Source: Melioribacter roseus P3M-2 (lineage in GTDB: Bacteria; Bacteroidota; Ignavibacteria; Ignavibacteriales; Melioribacteraceae). From it: a DNA stretch of 64,000 bases. A program made the position numbers and the translations under genes. Shown in pieces: positions 56,368 through 64,000 of the stretch. Below the pieces are notes generated by a model. The model was not told where the DNA came from. It worked only from the letters and a program-made list of their open reading frames with translations, and ran no database searches. The stretch is taken from NCBI RefSeq assembly GCF_000279145.1, contig NC_018178.1, forward strand, positions 496,001-560,000, written 5' to 3'. Numbering within the stretch: position 1 is the first letter of the stretch; each line of letters begins with the position of its first letter.

Positions 56368-58533
56368 ATGCACAGATTTCTATTAATTTTATTTATTTCA
56401 TACAACATATTAGTGGCACAGAAAGGCGTAATAACCGGCAGAATAATCGAAGAAGACTCGCAGCCCGTAGTAGGCGCAAATATAATTATTACCGGAACGT
56501 CCTTCGGAGCGGCATCCGACGATAAAGGAAGATACGAAATACGAGGAGTGCCTTACGGTCAATATACGCTAGAAGTATCGTGCGTCGGCTACGAAAAGGT
56601 CAGCAAAAAAATTACAATCGACAAAGAGATTTCTCAAATTAATTTCATCCTGAGGGAATCCGCAGTAGAGACCGAACAAATTTTGGTAACCGCATCCAAG
56701 TTCGAGCAAAGGAAAGAAGATTTGTCCGTAAGCGCGTTTGTAATTAAGCCCGATTTAATATCGCATAAAAATTATATTGCTTTCGACGAAATATTAAGAG
56801 ACATACCCGGCGTCCAGGTAAACCTTGAGCAGGTAAGCATCCGCGGATCGAGCGGTTACAGCAAAGGAGTGGGCGCTAGAGTATTGGTTGCAATCAACGG
56901 CATACCTCTTTACGGCGGAGATAACGGCGATATTGTATGGGAATTGATTCCCATTTCAGATATAGAGCGCGTGGAAGTAATCAAAGGACCTGCTAGCTCG
57001 CTCTACGGCACTTCGGCTATCGGAGGCGTAATTAATATAATTACCAAAGAAGCCGCTCAAATTCCCGTTACTTATATAAAATCTTATGCCGGCTTTTATG
57101 ACAATCCCTCTTACGACATCTGGAAATGGAACGACAACCTGCGCACATTTTACGGTACGGAGATTTCGCACTCTTCCTCGATTGGATCGGTCGGATATAC
57201 TCTGTCTCTTAAAAAATTCGACAATATGAGTTATCGTCAAAATGATTACAGGAAAAATTACCTCGGATATTTCAAAATCAACAAGACAATCGACGCTAAT
57301 CGATCGATACTTCTTTTCGGCGACTATTTATATATGGACAGGGGAAACTTTTTGTACTGGAAAGATTCCCGGAATGCGTTGGTCCCGAAAGATGAAGATA
57401 ACGGCAATACAGTGAAATCGAATCGATTCTTCAGCGGATTCGTATACAACAATCGTTTTTCGGACAATCTGAATTCAACATTCAAACTGAGTTATTATTA
57501 CACCCGATTCGACGGTTATGGCATAGAAGTGACCACCTCCATCGCCAATCTCTACAGAGCCGAAGCAATTTTTAATTATTCGACAAAAGGTAATTTCAAC
57601 CATACAGGCGGAATTGAAATTTCCGGTTCGACCGTAAAATCCAATATTTTTTCCAACACTAAATTTGGAGGCGGAGCGCTTTATTTTCAAACTGAGTACA
57701 GGGGCGTTAAAAATTTAATAGCCACTTTAGGCCTCCGTTACGACTATATAAAACTCGATACAATACAAGGGAAAAACGCCATAACCCCGCGTTTCGGATT
57801 GAATTACAAGATTACCCGCAATCTAATCTTAAGAGCGTCGGCCGGGGCGGGCTTCAGAGCGCCTACTCCGGCAGAAGTCTTTACAACAGCAGGAATTGCA
57901 GGCGGAATTGACGTCGAACAAAATCCCGATTTGAAATCCGAAACGAGTTTTTCATTCGAAAGCGGACTGATATACAGTCCGTCTGAGCATCTCAACTTCG
58001 ATGCGACATTCTATCAGACAGATTATAATAATTTCATAGAACCGAACCTCACAAAAACGGGAGATATAAAATTCATCAATCTCACAAAAGCAAGAATACA
58101 GGGAGCGGAAATTTTATGCGCCTGGGCTGCCGTTCCTTCGACGTTTAATCTTACGTTCGCTTACAATTATATGTGGGCGAGAGACGTTGAAAAAAACCGA
58201 CCGATGAAATATCGCCCGCGCAATACGGTTAATTTACAAATCGGTTTTACCAAACAACCATTCGAATTAAACGCCGATTTCAGATATTCGAGCAAGGTCG
58301 AAGAAATAGATTTCGAGCTGACCGAGCCGCCCCTGGCGCTTATAAAAGACGGCTACAAACGCGTTCCCGTATACGTAATCGACTTGGCGGGCGGCGTAAA
58401 TTTTGTTTTCAGCAATATAGCGGCTAAACTTAAATTGAGCGTTAAAAATCTGCTCAATTATAATTACGTAGAGTTTATCGGGAATCTAGCTCCCATCCGG
58501 AATTATTCACTAAGCGCCGAGATTTATTTTTAA
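56368..58533 (+). CDS. TonB-dependent receptor with carboxypeptidase-like N-domain
   Basis: A 721-residue receptor: signal peptide (to about residue 17, LVAQ), carboxypeptidase-regulatory-like domain (about 20-95, ITGRIIEEDSQPVVGANIIITGTSFGAASDDKGRYEI), TonB-linking segment, plug (about 125-225 with IPGVQVNLEQVSIRGSSGYSKGVGARVLVAINGIPLYGG and IERVEVIKGPASSLYGTSAIGGVINI) and barrel. The plug is of the BtuB/FhuA-like siderophore type. The substrate is unknown; the upstream lipoprotein and CDF gene make a metal chelate possible. It converges on the NifX-like gene with only 3 bp between. Confidence 0.93.
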   Translation: MHRFLLILFISYNILVAQKGVITGRIIEEDSQPVVGANIIITGTSFGAASDDKGRYEIRGVPYGQYTLEVSCVGYEKVSKKITIDKEISQINFILRESAVETEQILVTASKFEQRKEDLSVSAFVIKPDLISHKNYIAFDEILRDIPGVQVNLEQVSIRGSSGYSKGVGARVLVAINGIPLYGGDNGDIVWELIPISDIERVEVIKGPASSLYGTSAIGGVINIITKEAAQIPVTYIKSYAGFYDNPSYDIWKWNDNLRTFYGTEISHSSSIGSVGYTLSLKKFDNMSYRQNDYRKNYLGYFKINKTIDANRSILLFGDYLYMDRGNFLYWKDSRNALVPKDEDNGNTVKSNRFFSGFVYNNRFSDNLNSTFKLSYYYTRFDGYGIEVTTSIANLYRAEAIFNYSTKGNFNHTGGIEISGSTVKSNIFSNTKFGGGALYFQTEYRGVKNLIATLGLRYDYIKLDTIQGKNAITPRFGLNYKITRNLILRASAGAGFRAPTPAEVFTTAGIAGGIDVEQNPDLKSETSFSFESGLIYSPSEHLNFDATFYQTDYNNFIEPNLTKTGDIKFINLTKARIQGAEILCAWAAVPSTFNLTFAYNYMWARDVEKNRPMKYRPRNTVNLQIGFTKQPFELNADFRYSSKVEEIDFELTEPPLALIKDGYKRVPVYVIDLAGGVNFVFSNIAAKLKLSVKNLLNYNYVEFIGNLAPIRNYSLSAEIYF

Positions 58534-58536
58534 TTT

Positions 58537-58929
58537 TCAATGCCTTCCGTGATGACAAACGTTATCTTCTTTTTCGGTCAGTTCTCCCGACAGATATTTT
58601 TCAACGGCGCGGTCTGCAATTTCTTCGTCAGTCATAAACGGTTTGATGCCGTTGGCTTCGAGGTCTTCAATCAATCTCCAGCCGCCGGATGTAAAAATCA
58701 AAACCTCGGCTCCTTTTAAAGCTTCTATCAGTCGTTCGTGACCGTGTCTGTGACCTTCGCCGTGATGATGTTCTCCCCTGTTGCCGCGACCGTGATTGGT
58801 AAAATTATTTTCGAGATATTGTTTGTCGAGAATTTTTCCATCGGAGCATTCATAAATAATAAATCCGTTAACGCGTCCTATATGTCCCGATACGTGAAAA
58901 TTATCGTCCGAGGCTACCGCTATTTTCAT
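58537..58929 (-). CDS. NifX/NifB-like dinitrogenase cofactor-domain protein, His-rich
   Basis: A 130-residue single domain of the Nif cofactor-binding family (MKIAVASDDNFHVSGHIGRVNGFIIYE start and EVLIFTSGGWRLIEDLEANGIKPFM). An inserted His/Gly-rich loop at about 45-66 (NHGRGNRGEHHHGEGHRHGHE) and a C-terminal CHHGRH could bind metal. Outside nitrogen fixers these proteins are of unclear function, often linked to iron-sulfur or metal handling. No nif genes are in the window. It follows the DUF134 gene by one base. Confidence 0.9.
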   Translation of the reverse strand: MKIAVASDDNFHVSGHIGRVNGFIIYECSDGKILDKQYLENNFTNHGRGNRGEHHHGEGHRHGHERLIEALKGAEVLIFTSGGWRLIEDLEANGIKPFMTDEEIADRAVEKYLSGELTEKEDNVCHHGRH

Positions 58930-58930
58930 T

Positions 58931-59233
58931 TTATTCCTCCTTTAGCTTGTTAAAATAATCCTGATTTATACTAAGCGCTTTGCCGTTAATAAGAGCGTCC
59001 GCAATTTTACTTCTTGCAGATTTTAGAATACGCCCGAATGTAGGGCGGGATATCTGCATCTTCCGCGCTCCGGCTTCGTGGTCGAAACCTTTTAAGTCCG
59101 CCCAATAAACAGCTTCCACTTCGTCTTCTGCGAGAATATTTTCGAGAAGCTCATACATCGGAATTCCGCGCGGCTTGAAATAATAAGCCGCCGGGCAACA
59201 TTTTATTCTTCTATGTTTTTTCGGTCTGGGCAT
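58931..59233 (-). CDS. DUF134-family DNA-binding protein
   Basis: A 100-residue protein starting MPRPKKHRRIKCC, the hallmark of DUF134. A sigma-70 region-4-like helix-turn-helix covers about residues 35-75 (DEVEAVYWADLKGFDHEAGARKMQISRPTFGRILKSARSKIADAL). These proteins are predicted regulators and are commonly adjacent to NifX-like genes. Here it lies one base upstream of such a gene, and a 20-bp near-palindrome sits 8 bp upstream of its ATG. Confidence 0.9.
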   Translation of the reverse strand: MPRPKKHRRIKCCPAAYYFKPRGIPMYELLENILAEDEVEAVYWADLKGFDHEAGARKMQISRPTFGRILKSARSKIADALINGKALSINQDYFNKLKEE

Positions 59234-59240
59234 AAAATAA

Positions 59241-59260
59241 TTATGAGCATATGTTCATAA
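59241..59260. promoter_or_regulatory. Palindromic operator upstream of DUF134-NifX
   Basis: TTATGA-GCATATGT-TCATAA is a palindrome apart from one symmetric mismatch pair (18 of 20 positions). It sits 8 bp upstream of the DUF134 start, a suitable place for autoregulation of the DUF134-NifX pair. Confidence 0.7.
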
Positions 59261-59347
59261 CAAAATTATAAAATTATCCGTTAATAATCCAGTTAATATT
59301 ATGCTTGAGGTTAATTATCTTCCGGGAATTAGTATTCAGGAAGGTTA

Positions 59348-59602
59348 TTAAAGCTCGTCGGATTCGTCATTCTGCCTTTTAACCACTTCCACCGTAAAAT
59401 TTGCAGCCATGCCGGCAAGGGCTCCTACAGCCGCCAGCACCGGCGCAAAGAGAGCTCCGAGCACGGCGACCGTAACCGGTATCTCGATATACGTATTTCC
59501 CTTTTCGTCTTTTATAATAATGCGTCTCACGTTGCCTTCTTTGATCAACTCTTCGATTTTACCGAGAAGCTCTTTCCCTTTAACTTTGAACTCATTAATC
59601 AT
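59348..59602 (-). CDS. DUF4342-family membrane-associated protein
   Basis: An 84-residue protein with an amphipathic N-terminal helix (KGKELLGKIEELIKEGNVR), a beta hairpin (RIIIKDEKGNTYIEIPVTV) and a hydrophobic stretch (VAVLGALFAPVLAAVGALAGMAANF), as in DUF4342. Function unknown. I start at ATG 59602, since GGGAGG lies upstream; the frame's earlier ATG at 59614 reads through that binding site. It stands alone between the RR and DUF134 genes. Confidence 0.8.
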   Translation of the reverse strand: MINEFKVKGKELLGKIEELIKEGNVRRIIIKDEKGNTYIEIPVTVAVLGALFAPVLAAVGALAGMAANFTVEVVKRQNDESDEL

Positions 59603-59656
59603 AATTCCTCCCAAGCTTTAACACCTGAGACGCATAAGGGAGACAATAAGTTCCGT

Positions 59657-61111
59657 TTATTTCAAACCGAGTTCTTTACACATCCTATAAAAATTGGAAG
59701 GAGCCAATCCGAGTTTTTCGGCGGCAGCCGAATCGGAACTTGAGATGCTTCTAACATATTTGAAATAACGTATTCTGAATTTTCTTTCCACTTCTTTCAA
59801 CGGCAGCACTTGCCCCTCGTACAAATCTTCGAAACCCGATTCTTCCTTAGAGACGATGCTGTTCCCGAGTATCATCGGATTGCTTACGTCTTTGGCTGTA
59901 ATGCGATCAGGACAATTCAAAACCAAACGTTGAACTACATTTCTCAGTTCTCTCACATTGCCGGGCCATTTGTAATTCAACAAAATTTCCTTAGCGCTCT
60001 CTTCAAGCACCGGCTTTGTAAATCCGAGGTCCTGACTGAAGTAGTCGAGGAAATGTTCGAACAGCAAGAGTATATCGTCGCCGCGCTGCCTGAGGGGCAC
60101 GATTTCAAGCGGCACAACATTCAAACGATAATACAAATCTTCGCGGAAGCGGTTATTATTAACTTCGTGAGCAAGATTTTTATTAGTTGCCGCTATAATT
60201 CTCACGTTAACGGATATTTTACCCGTCCTTCCGATTTTTTCAATTTCACCTTCCTGCAACACTCTCAGTAATTTTACCTGAGCTGTAGGAGGAAGTTCGC
60301 CGACTTCGTCGAGGAACAAAGTCCCGTTATTAGCCACTTCGAAAAGACCGGGTTTTTCTCTGTTGGCGCCGGTAAAAGACCCCTTTTCAAATCCGAACAA
60401 CTCACTTTCGAGCAAATCGCTCGGTATACTTCCGCAGTTAATCGGTACGAAATTTTCGTATTTTCTCTTGCTCCTCAGATGGATATTCCATGCGACCAAT
60501 TCTTTGCCGGTTCCGGACGGTCCGTTTATCAATATGTTTACATCGCTCTTGGCGTATTTTTCTATATTTTCTTTCAATTGAATCATCGGTTTCGATTCGC
60601 CTATTATCTTTTTTGCTTCCAGCAGATTTTCAATATTTTTCTTAAGCCGCTTGTCGGATTTCAACTTTTGCTTTTCGAGTTTCTTTTTTTCATACGCATT
60701 GAATATACTGAGTATGAAGTCGGTCGGTTGATAAATGTATTCTTCAATATTGCCGGGATATTTCGTACAGTACCAGAAAGCGCCCGCCTGAAGTAAATTA
60801 TTGGCGAAATCGTAATTTGTAATATTTATGGTCATCTTCGTTACGACAATGATTTGAATAAACGGGTCGTAACTTTTCATTTTGGAAATCAGTTCCTCGC
60901 CTTTAAGCCCGCCGGAGATCTGATAGTCCATTATAACCACGTCATACTTATCGGGATTTTCCCTGATCAACGAGAGCGCCGCCATTCCGTTTGAAACAGT
61001 GTCGAGTAGTTTGATTCTCGAATTGTAATAGTCGAGCGTGTTTTTTACTCTTCTTACGTCGAATTCTTCGTCTTCCACAAGTAAAATATTAATCATTTCT
61101 TGTTTCTGCAT
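59657..61111 (-). CDS. Sigma-54-dependent response regulator (NtrC family)
   Basis: A 484-residue regulator. The receiver domain (1-135) has phosphoacceptor D62 (VVIMDYQIS) and K117. The AAA+ domain has Walker A GPSGTGKE (197-204), the sigma-54 contact GSFTGA (244-249, Ser in place of Ala) and LFLDEV. A C-terminal Fis-type helix-turn-helix closes it (DSAAAEKLGLAPSNFYRMCKELG). It is the third gene after a solute-binding protein and a kinase and is their likely output. Its target promoter is not seen in the window. Confidence 0.95.
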   Translation of the reverse strand: MQKQEMINILLVEDEEFDVRRVKNTLDYYNSRIKLLDTVSNGMAALSLIRENPDKYDVVIMDYQISGGLKGEELISKMKSYDPFIQIIVVTKMTINITNYDFANNLLQAGAFWYCTKYPGNIEEYIYQPTDFILSIFNAYEKKKLEKQKLKSDKRLKKNIENLLEAKKIIGESKPMIQLKENIEKYAKSDVNILINGPSGTGKELVAWNIHLRSKRKYENFVPINCGSIPSDLLESELFGFEKGSFTGANREKPGLFEVANNGTLFLDEVGELPPTAQVKLLRVLQEGEIEKIGRTGKISVNVRIIAATNKNLAHEVNNNRFREDLYYRLNVVPLEIVPLRQRGDDILLLFEHFLDYFSQDLGFTKPVLEESAKEILLNYKWPGNVRELRNVVQRLVLNCPDRITAKDVSNPMILGNSIVSKEESGFEDLYEGQVLPLKEVERKFRIRYFKYVRSISSSDSAAAEKLGLAPSNFYRMCKELGLK

Positions 61112-61123
61112 ACTGCTTCTTCC

Positions 61124-62605
61124 TTAATTTTTTATTTTAATTGTAAAGCGGCAGCCGCCTTCTTTTAAATTTTCCACGTCGAGTTCCCACCCGCATTTTT
61201 CGACCGCCATTTGATAGGCTATATAGCAGCCGTAACCGGAATTTGTCGCTTCGAGCTTCTTGGTGGATATATTTTCCAGAAATATTTTTTTAACGCCTTT
61301 CGAGTCGACTTCCAGCAACTCGCTTTTAATTCCCACGCCGTCGTCCTCGATCGTTAAAACAGTCAGATTGTTATTCTTATCGTATTTGGTAGTTATTTTT
61401 ATTTTAACGGAATCTTTCTGACTGTGATCGATGCTGTTTTGAATCAACGGCTCGAGTATTTCCCACACTACAAACTCATTGACGTTAACCGGAGGAATAT
61501 CGTCGTCGAGCAATAACTCAAAACTAAACATATCGTTTCGGCTCGATATCCTGAGAAAAATGTTTTCCACTATAAATTTGATAACTTCATTAATGTTTGT
61601 ATGGAACATCGGGTTAATTATAGTATTGATTTCCTGGTCGTACCATTTCATATCGTAAATAATTCTCGAAATAAAGTTGGAATAAGTCAGCACTCTTTTT
61701 TTCAGCTCGTCGATTCCTTCGCTGTTCATTTTGCGGACGTCTTCTTTTATAAAGCCGATAATTTTTTCGGCTTTGTGATGCGTATGATAAATTCTTTTTG
61801 TAAAAAGCGATTCCTTTTCGAGCCTGATTTGTTTTTTTATGTTTTCTTCGTGTTCCTGGAAAAACTTTCTCTGCGCTTCGTTTCTCTCTTTAACTGCCTG
61901 AGACGAGATGTAAAATATAATAACGAGTCCTAGAAAAATTAAAGACGTATAAATAACCGCCACTTTATCGAAATTAGCCGTCACTTCTTTTGTAAGGAAC
62001 GTAAAGTCGGGCGTAATTTTCATATACATCGCGCCGAGATATTCGCCGTCCGGCACAAATGGAACGAGGATTTTGAAAGTCTTGTTGTTTTCGAGGATCG
62101 AATAGATTGTTTCCGAGGCTCTAATTTCGTCTCTGTAACCGAGAAAGAGTTTAACAGCCTCCGAATGTCCGTTGGGGCCGGTCTCGTAGGGTTCGAGTTT
62201 GTTCGTGAGAAACGCATAAAGTTTTTGACCGCTGTCGATAACATAAACGCGATGATTTTTAAGAAGAATTAGACTGATATCCTCCACGCTCTTTTGTATT
62301 AATTGCTGTTTAAAGATAACGTTAAACGAGTATGTTATTTTCCTCTGATCGTATTCGGACATCGGTTTTTCCATAAAAAGATTTTCGTAGAGTAGTTCCA
62401 TACTCGTCGTCGTAATGATAGCCAGCCGTTCGGCAGAATATTTTTGATACCAATCCTGAGTCTCGTTCAAAAAATCGCTCAACGAAGATTTTTGAACAAA
62501 AGCCATTACAAGTTGAAAAATAATAAGCACAAACAGGAAGGCCGAAAGGTGCCTTATTTCGAATCTGTATTTGGAAAATTTATTTTTTAATTTTTGCCGT
62601 ACCAT
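61124..62605 (-). CDS. Two-helix sensor histidine kinase
   Basis: A 493-residue kinase. Membrane helices at 20-37 and 214-234 frame a 175-residue periplasmic sensor domain. A coiled coil leads to RIYHTHHKAEKIIGF (H274, H276, H277), the likely phosphoacceptor region, and a GHKL ATPase follows with N box EPLIQNSIDHS, G1 DDGVGI and a glycine lid SGYGCYIA. The H-box differs from the usual SHELRTPL. It lies between the solute-binding protein (9 bp) and response regulator (12 bp) genes. Confidence 0.9.
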   Translation of the reverse strand: MVRQKLKNKFSKYRFEIRHLSAFLFVLIIFQLVMAFVQKSSLSDFLNETQDWYQKYSAERLAIITTTSMELLYENLFMEKPMSEYDQRKITYSFNVIFKQQLIQKSVEDISLILLKNHRVYVIDSGQKLYAFLTNKLEPYETGPNGHSEAVKLFLGYRDEIRASETIYSILENNKTFKILVPFVPDGEYLGAMYMKITPDFTFLTKEVTANFDKVAVIYTSLIFLGLVIIFYISSQAVKERNEAQRKFFQEHEENIKKQIRLEKESLFTKRIYHTHHKAEKIIGFIKEDVRKMNSEGIDELKKRVLTYSNFISRIIYDMKWYDQEINTIINPMFHTNINEVIKFIVENIFLRISSRNDMFSFELLLDDDIPPVNVNEFVVWEILEPLIQNSIDHSQKDSVKIKITTKYDKNNNLTVLTIEDDGVGIKSELLEVDSKGVKKIFLENISTKKLEATNSGYGCYIAYQMAVEKCGWELDVENLKEGGCRFTIKIKN

Positions 62606-62614
62606 AAACTTTAC

Positions 62615-63922
62615 TCATCGCTCCTGCAAAATATTTTTTTCAAGTTGAATAGCGTTCGTGGCTTTGTTCAACGCTTCTTTTACGGACAAACGTCTTTTCA
62701 AAGCCTCGTCGATATAGTACGACATTATTTTGGAAAATCTCGTATAGTCGGGATGCGCAGGTCTGTGCTTAGCAGTTTTCAGATATTCTTTTATTTTGGG
62801 AATTTCAGGGTACTTGTTCAAATAGACGGAATCTTCGTAAAATCTTTTAACTACCGGGTAATGTCCGCTCAATTTATAGAAAATTTCCTGGGCTTCGTCG
62901 CTCAATAGAAATTTCAGGAAATCGATTGTTTCTTTCTTCTTGGTAGAAAATTTGGATACCATCAAATCCCAGCCGCCTACTACCGAGGTAGGGACGCCGT
63001 CTTTGAAATACGGTATCCACATTTTCTTCAATCTCGATTGTTTCTCTTTGTCGAAAGGTTCATTAATAAAATCCATGTCGTATGTAGGCCAGCCGTGTAT
63101 TACCAAGCCGTCATTGTTAATGAAATATTCGTAGCTCGATATCTCCGTAAATTTAGTTACAACGGGCGGAGTCGCTTTATACTTATAAATAAGGTCGACC
63201 ATAAATTGCAAAGCTTTTTCGGCTTCCGGTCTGTCCAGATTAAAGCCGTATTGTTGAAAATAATTCGGATTGAGGCTCAAAAGGAATTCCATAAAGTTAC
63301 ATATCATACCTTCGTAATCGGCGGCGGGAAAGATGTAAAACGGTTTGTCGCCTTTGTAGAGTTTTCTGTAGCTTAAAAAATCTTCCCAGGTAATATTGGC
63401 GCTGTCGAGCTTTTCAATCAACTCTTTGCCTTTTGGGAGCGTTTCGACCAAATCTTCTCTGTAATAACAAATACTGTTTACCAGTACAAGCGGCGCCGCG
63501 ACCAATTCGCCGTTGAAATAACACGACTCCACCGCTAGAGGCAGAAGTCGTTTTTTTTCTTCTTCCGTAAGATACTTATCGAGCGACTCGCCCCATTTGG
63601 CAAATCTTTGCACCCATATAATATCAACCGCAAAAAGATCAATCCCGTCGCCAGTGCCCCGGAGCGAACGCGCCAGCACTTCCTTTCTTTCATTCGTGCT
63701 AAAATCGAAATTGGGAAAGTCTATCGGTATTACGCGCACTTTCCCTTTATTTCTGTCGTTATAGATTTCAATCAATTTTTTGTGGGCTGCGGTAATTCTG
63801 TCGGCAAAATAAATTTCAACGACTTTGTCGCCTTCGCTCCGGTAAAAGAAAAAGTTAATCGCATAATAAGCGAAGAAGGCGACAATTAGAATGCCGAGCG
63901 CCCATTTGAATTTAGAATTCAT
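62615..63922 (-). CDS. Membrane-anchored extracellular solute-binding protein (family 1-like)
   Basis: A 435-residue periplasmic-binding-protein fold of the sugar-binding cluster. The N-terminal helix (residues 6-27, KWALGILIVAFFAYYAINFFF) has no lipobox or cleavage site, so the protein is probably tethered to the inner membrane with its binding domain outside. VVEIYFADRITAAHKKLIEIYNDRN and GGWDLMVSKFSTKKKETIDFLKFL are family segments. I start at ATG 63922 rather than the TTG at 63937. No ABC permease lies beside it; it precedes a histidine kinase by 9 bp and is probably its sensory partner. Confidence 0.88.
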   Translation of the reverse strand: MNSKFKWALGILIVAFFAYYAINFFFYRSEGDKVVEIYFADRITAAHKKLIEIYNDRNKGKVRVIPIDFPNFDFSTNERKEVLARSLRGTGDGIDLFAVDIIWVQRFAKWGESLDKYLTEEEKKRLLPLAVESCYFNGELVAAPLVLVNSICYYREDLVETLPKGKELIEKLDSANITWEDFLSYRKLYKGDKPFYIFPAADYEGMICNFMEFLLSLNPNYFQQYGFNLDRPEAEKALQFMVDLIYKYKATPPVVTKFTEISSYEYFINNDGLVIHGWPTYDMDFINEPFDKEKQSRLKKMWIPYFKDGVPTSVVGGWDLMVSKFSTKKKETIDFLKFLLSDEAQEIFYKLSGHYPVVKRFYEDSVYLNKYPEIPKIKEYLKTAKHRPAHPDYTRFSKIMSYYIDEALKRRLSVKEALNKATNAIQLEKNILQER

Positions 63923-64000
63923 ATATAATCTGTTCAATTCGGTTTGTCAAAATAACAAACGCAATTTTATTATTCATTGCATTATTTTTTCCCTTCCATT

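Noticed and set aside
59319-59343. Imperfect hairpin (CTTCC with GGAAG) just past the DUF4342 stop
   Set aside because: The stem is broken and no T-tract follows on the minus strand, so I did not call a terminator.

Overview
The window reads as a stretch of chromosome from a non-phototrophic member of the Ignavibacteria (Bacteroidota/Chlorobi lineage; Ignavibacterium or Melioribacter would fit). The lineage is inferred. The clues are a C-terminal type IX secretion sorting domain with the YPNPFNPST signature on a secreted cytochrome (25232-26353), four TonB-dependent receptors of Bacteroidota style, and a b558-type succinate dehydrogenase/fumarate reductase. A tricorn-like protease also fits, as does the use of Shine-Dalgarno sites (GGAGG, AGGAG), which Bacteroidia mostly lack. 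The DNA is moderately AT-rich and densely coding. I saw no insertion sequence, prophage, CRISPR array or rRNA.

Layout. 1-4660: partial membrane protein, an M14 peptidase/ECF sigma/Usp operon, rpsU, a LOG-family gene, secG and tRNA-Met. 4720-9074: a tightly overlapping minus-strand operon (unknown acidic protein, obgE, FecCD permease, M48 lipoprotein). 9178-12551: sdhC-sdhA-sdhB ending in a strong terminator. 12756-14964: cobalamin riboswitch and btuB-like receptor. 15014-17753: pseudouridine synthase, orphan kinase and a prx-dps pair. 17949-19433: a GAF-type sigma-54 activator divergent from dps. 19430-25120: galactose operon (Na+/sugar symporter, 66-aa membrane protein, galK, galT, secreted YciI-like protein) with its LacI regulator and operator. 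25232-28267: cytochrome, TPR protein and a PAS-type sigma-54 activator. 28459-36802: outer-membrane receptor, GNAT/nitrilase fusion, ppc, rhomboid and SDH-type membrane protease. 36866-40117: tricorn-like protease. 40133-49484: a TetR/TonB-receptor/TolC/adaptor/RND efflux cluster plus a second, divergent TetR. 49481-53948: thioredoxin-like, unknown secreted, AlaX-like, DPP-IV-type peptidase and aldo/keto reductase genes. 54052-58533: small Cys-rich protein, lipoproteins, membrane proteins and a TonB receptor. 58537-59602: NifX-like/DUF134 pair and DUF4342. 59657-63922: membrane-anchored solute-binding protein, histidine kinase and sigma-54 response regulator.

How the genes work together. The strongest theme is sigma-54 control. 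Two of the three enhancer-binding proteins sit beside what look like their own targets. The dps-prx operon has a near-consensus -24/-12 promoter (GG-N10-GC) with two covarying palindromes about 105 and 130 bp upstream, next to the divergent GAF activator. The TPR-cytochrome pair has a -24/-12-like promoter with two copies of GTTGCA-N2-TGCAAC about 85 and 150 bp upstream, next to a PAS activator with a three-cysteine motif. The third is a response regulator downstream of a kinase and a solute-binding protein, apparently a sugar-sensing three-component system. Local transcription factors with visible candidate operators also occur for the galactose operon (LacI type), the efflux operon (TetR type) and the NifX-like gene (DUF134).
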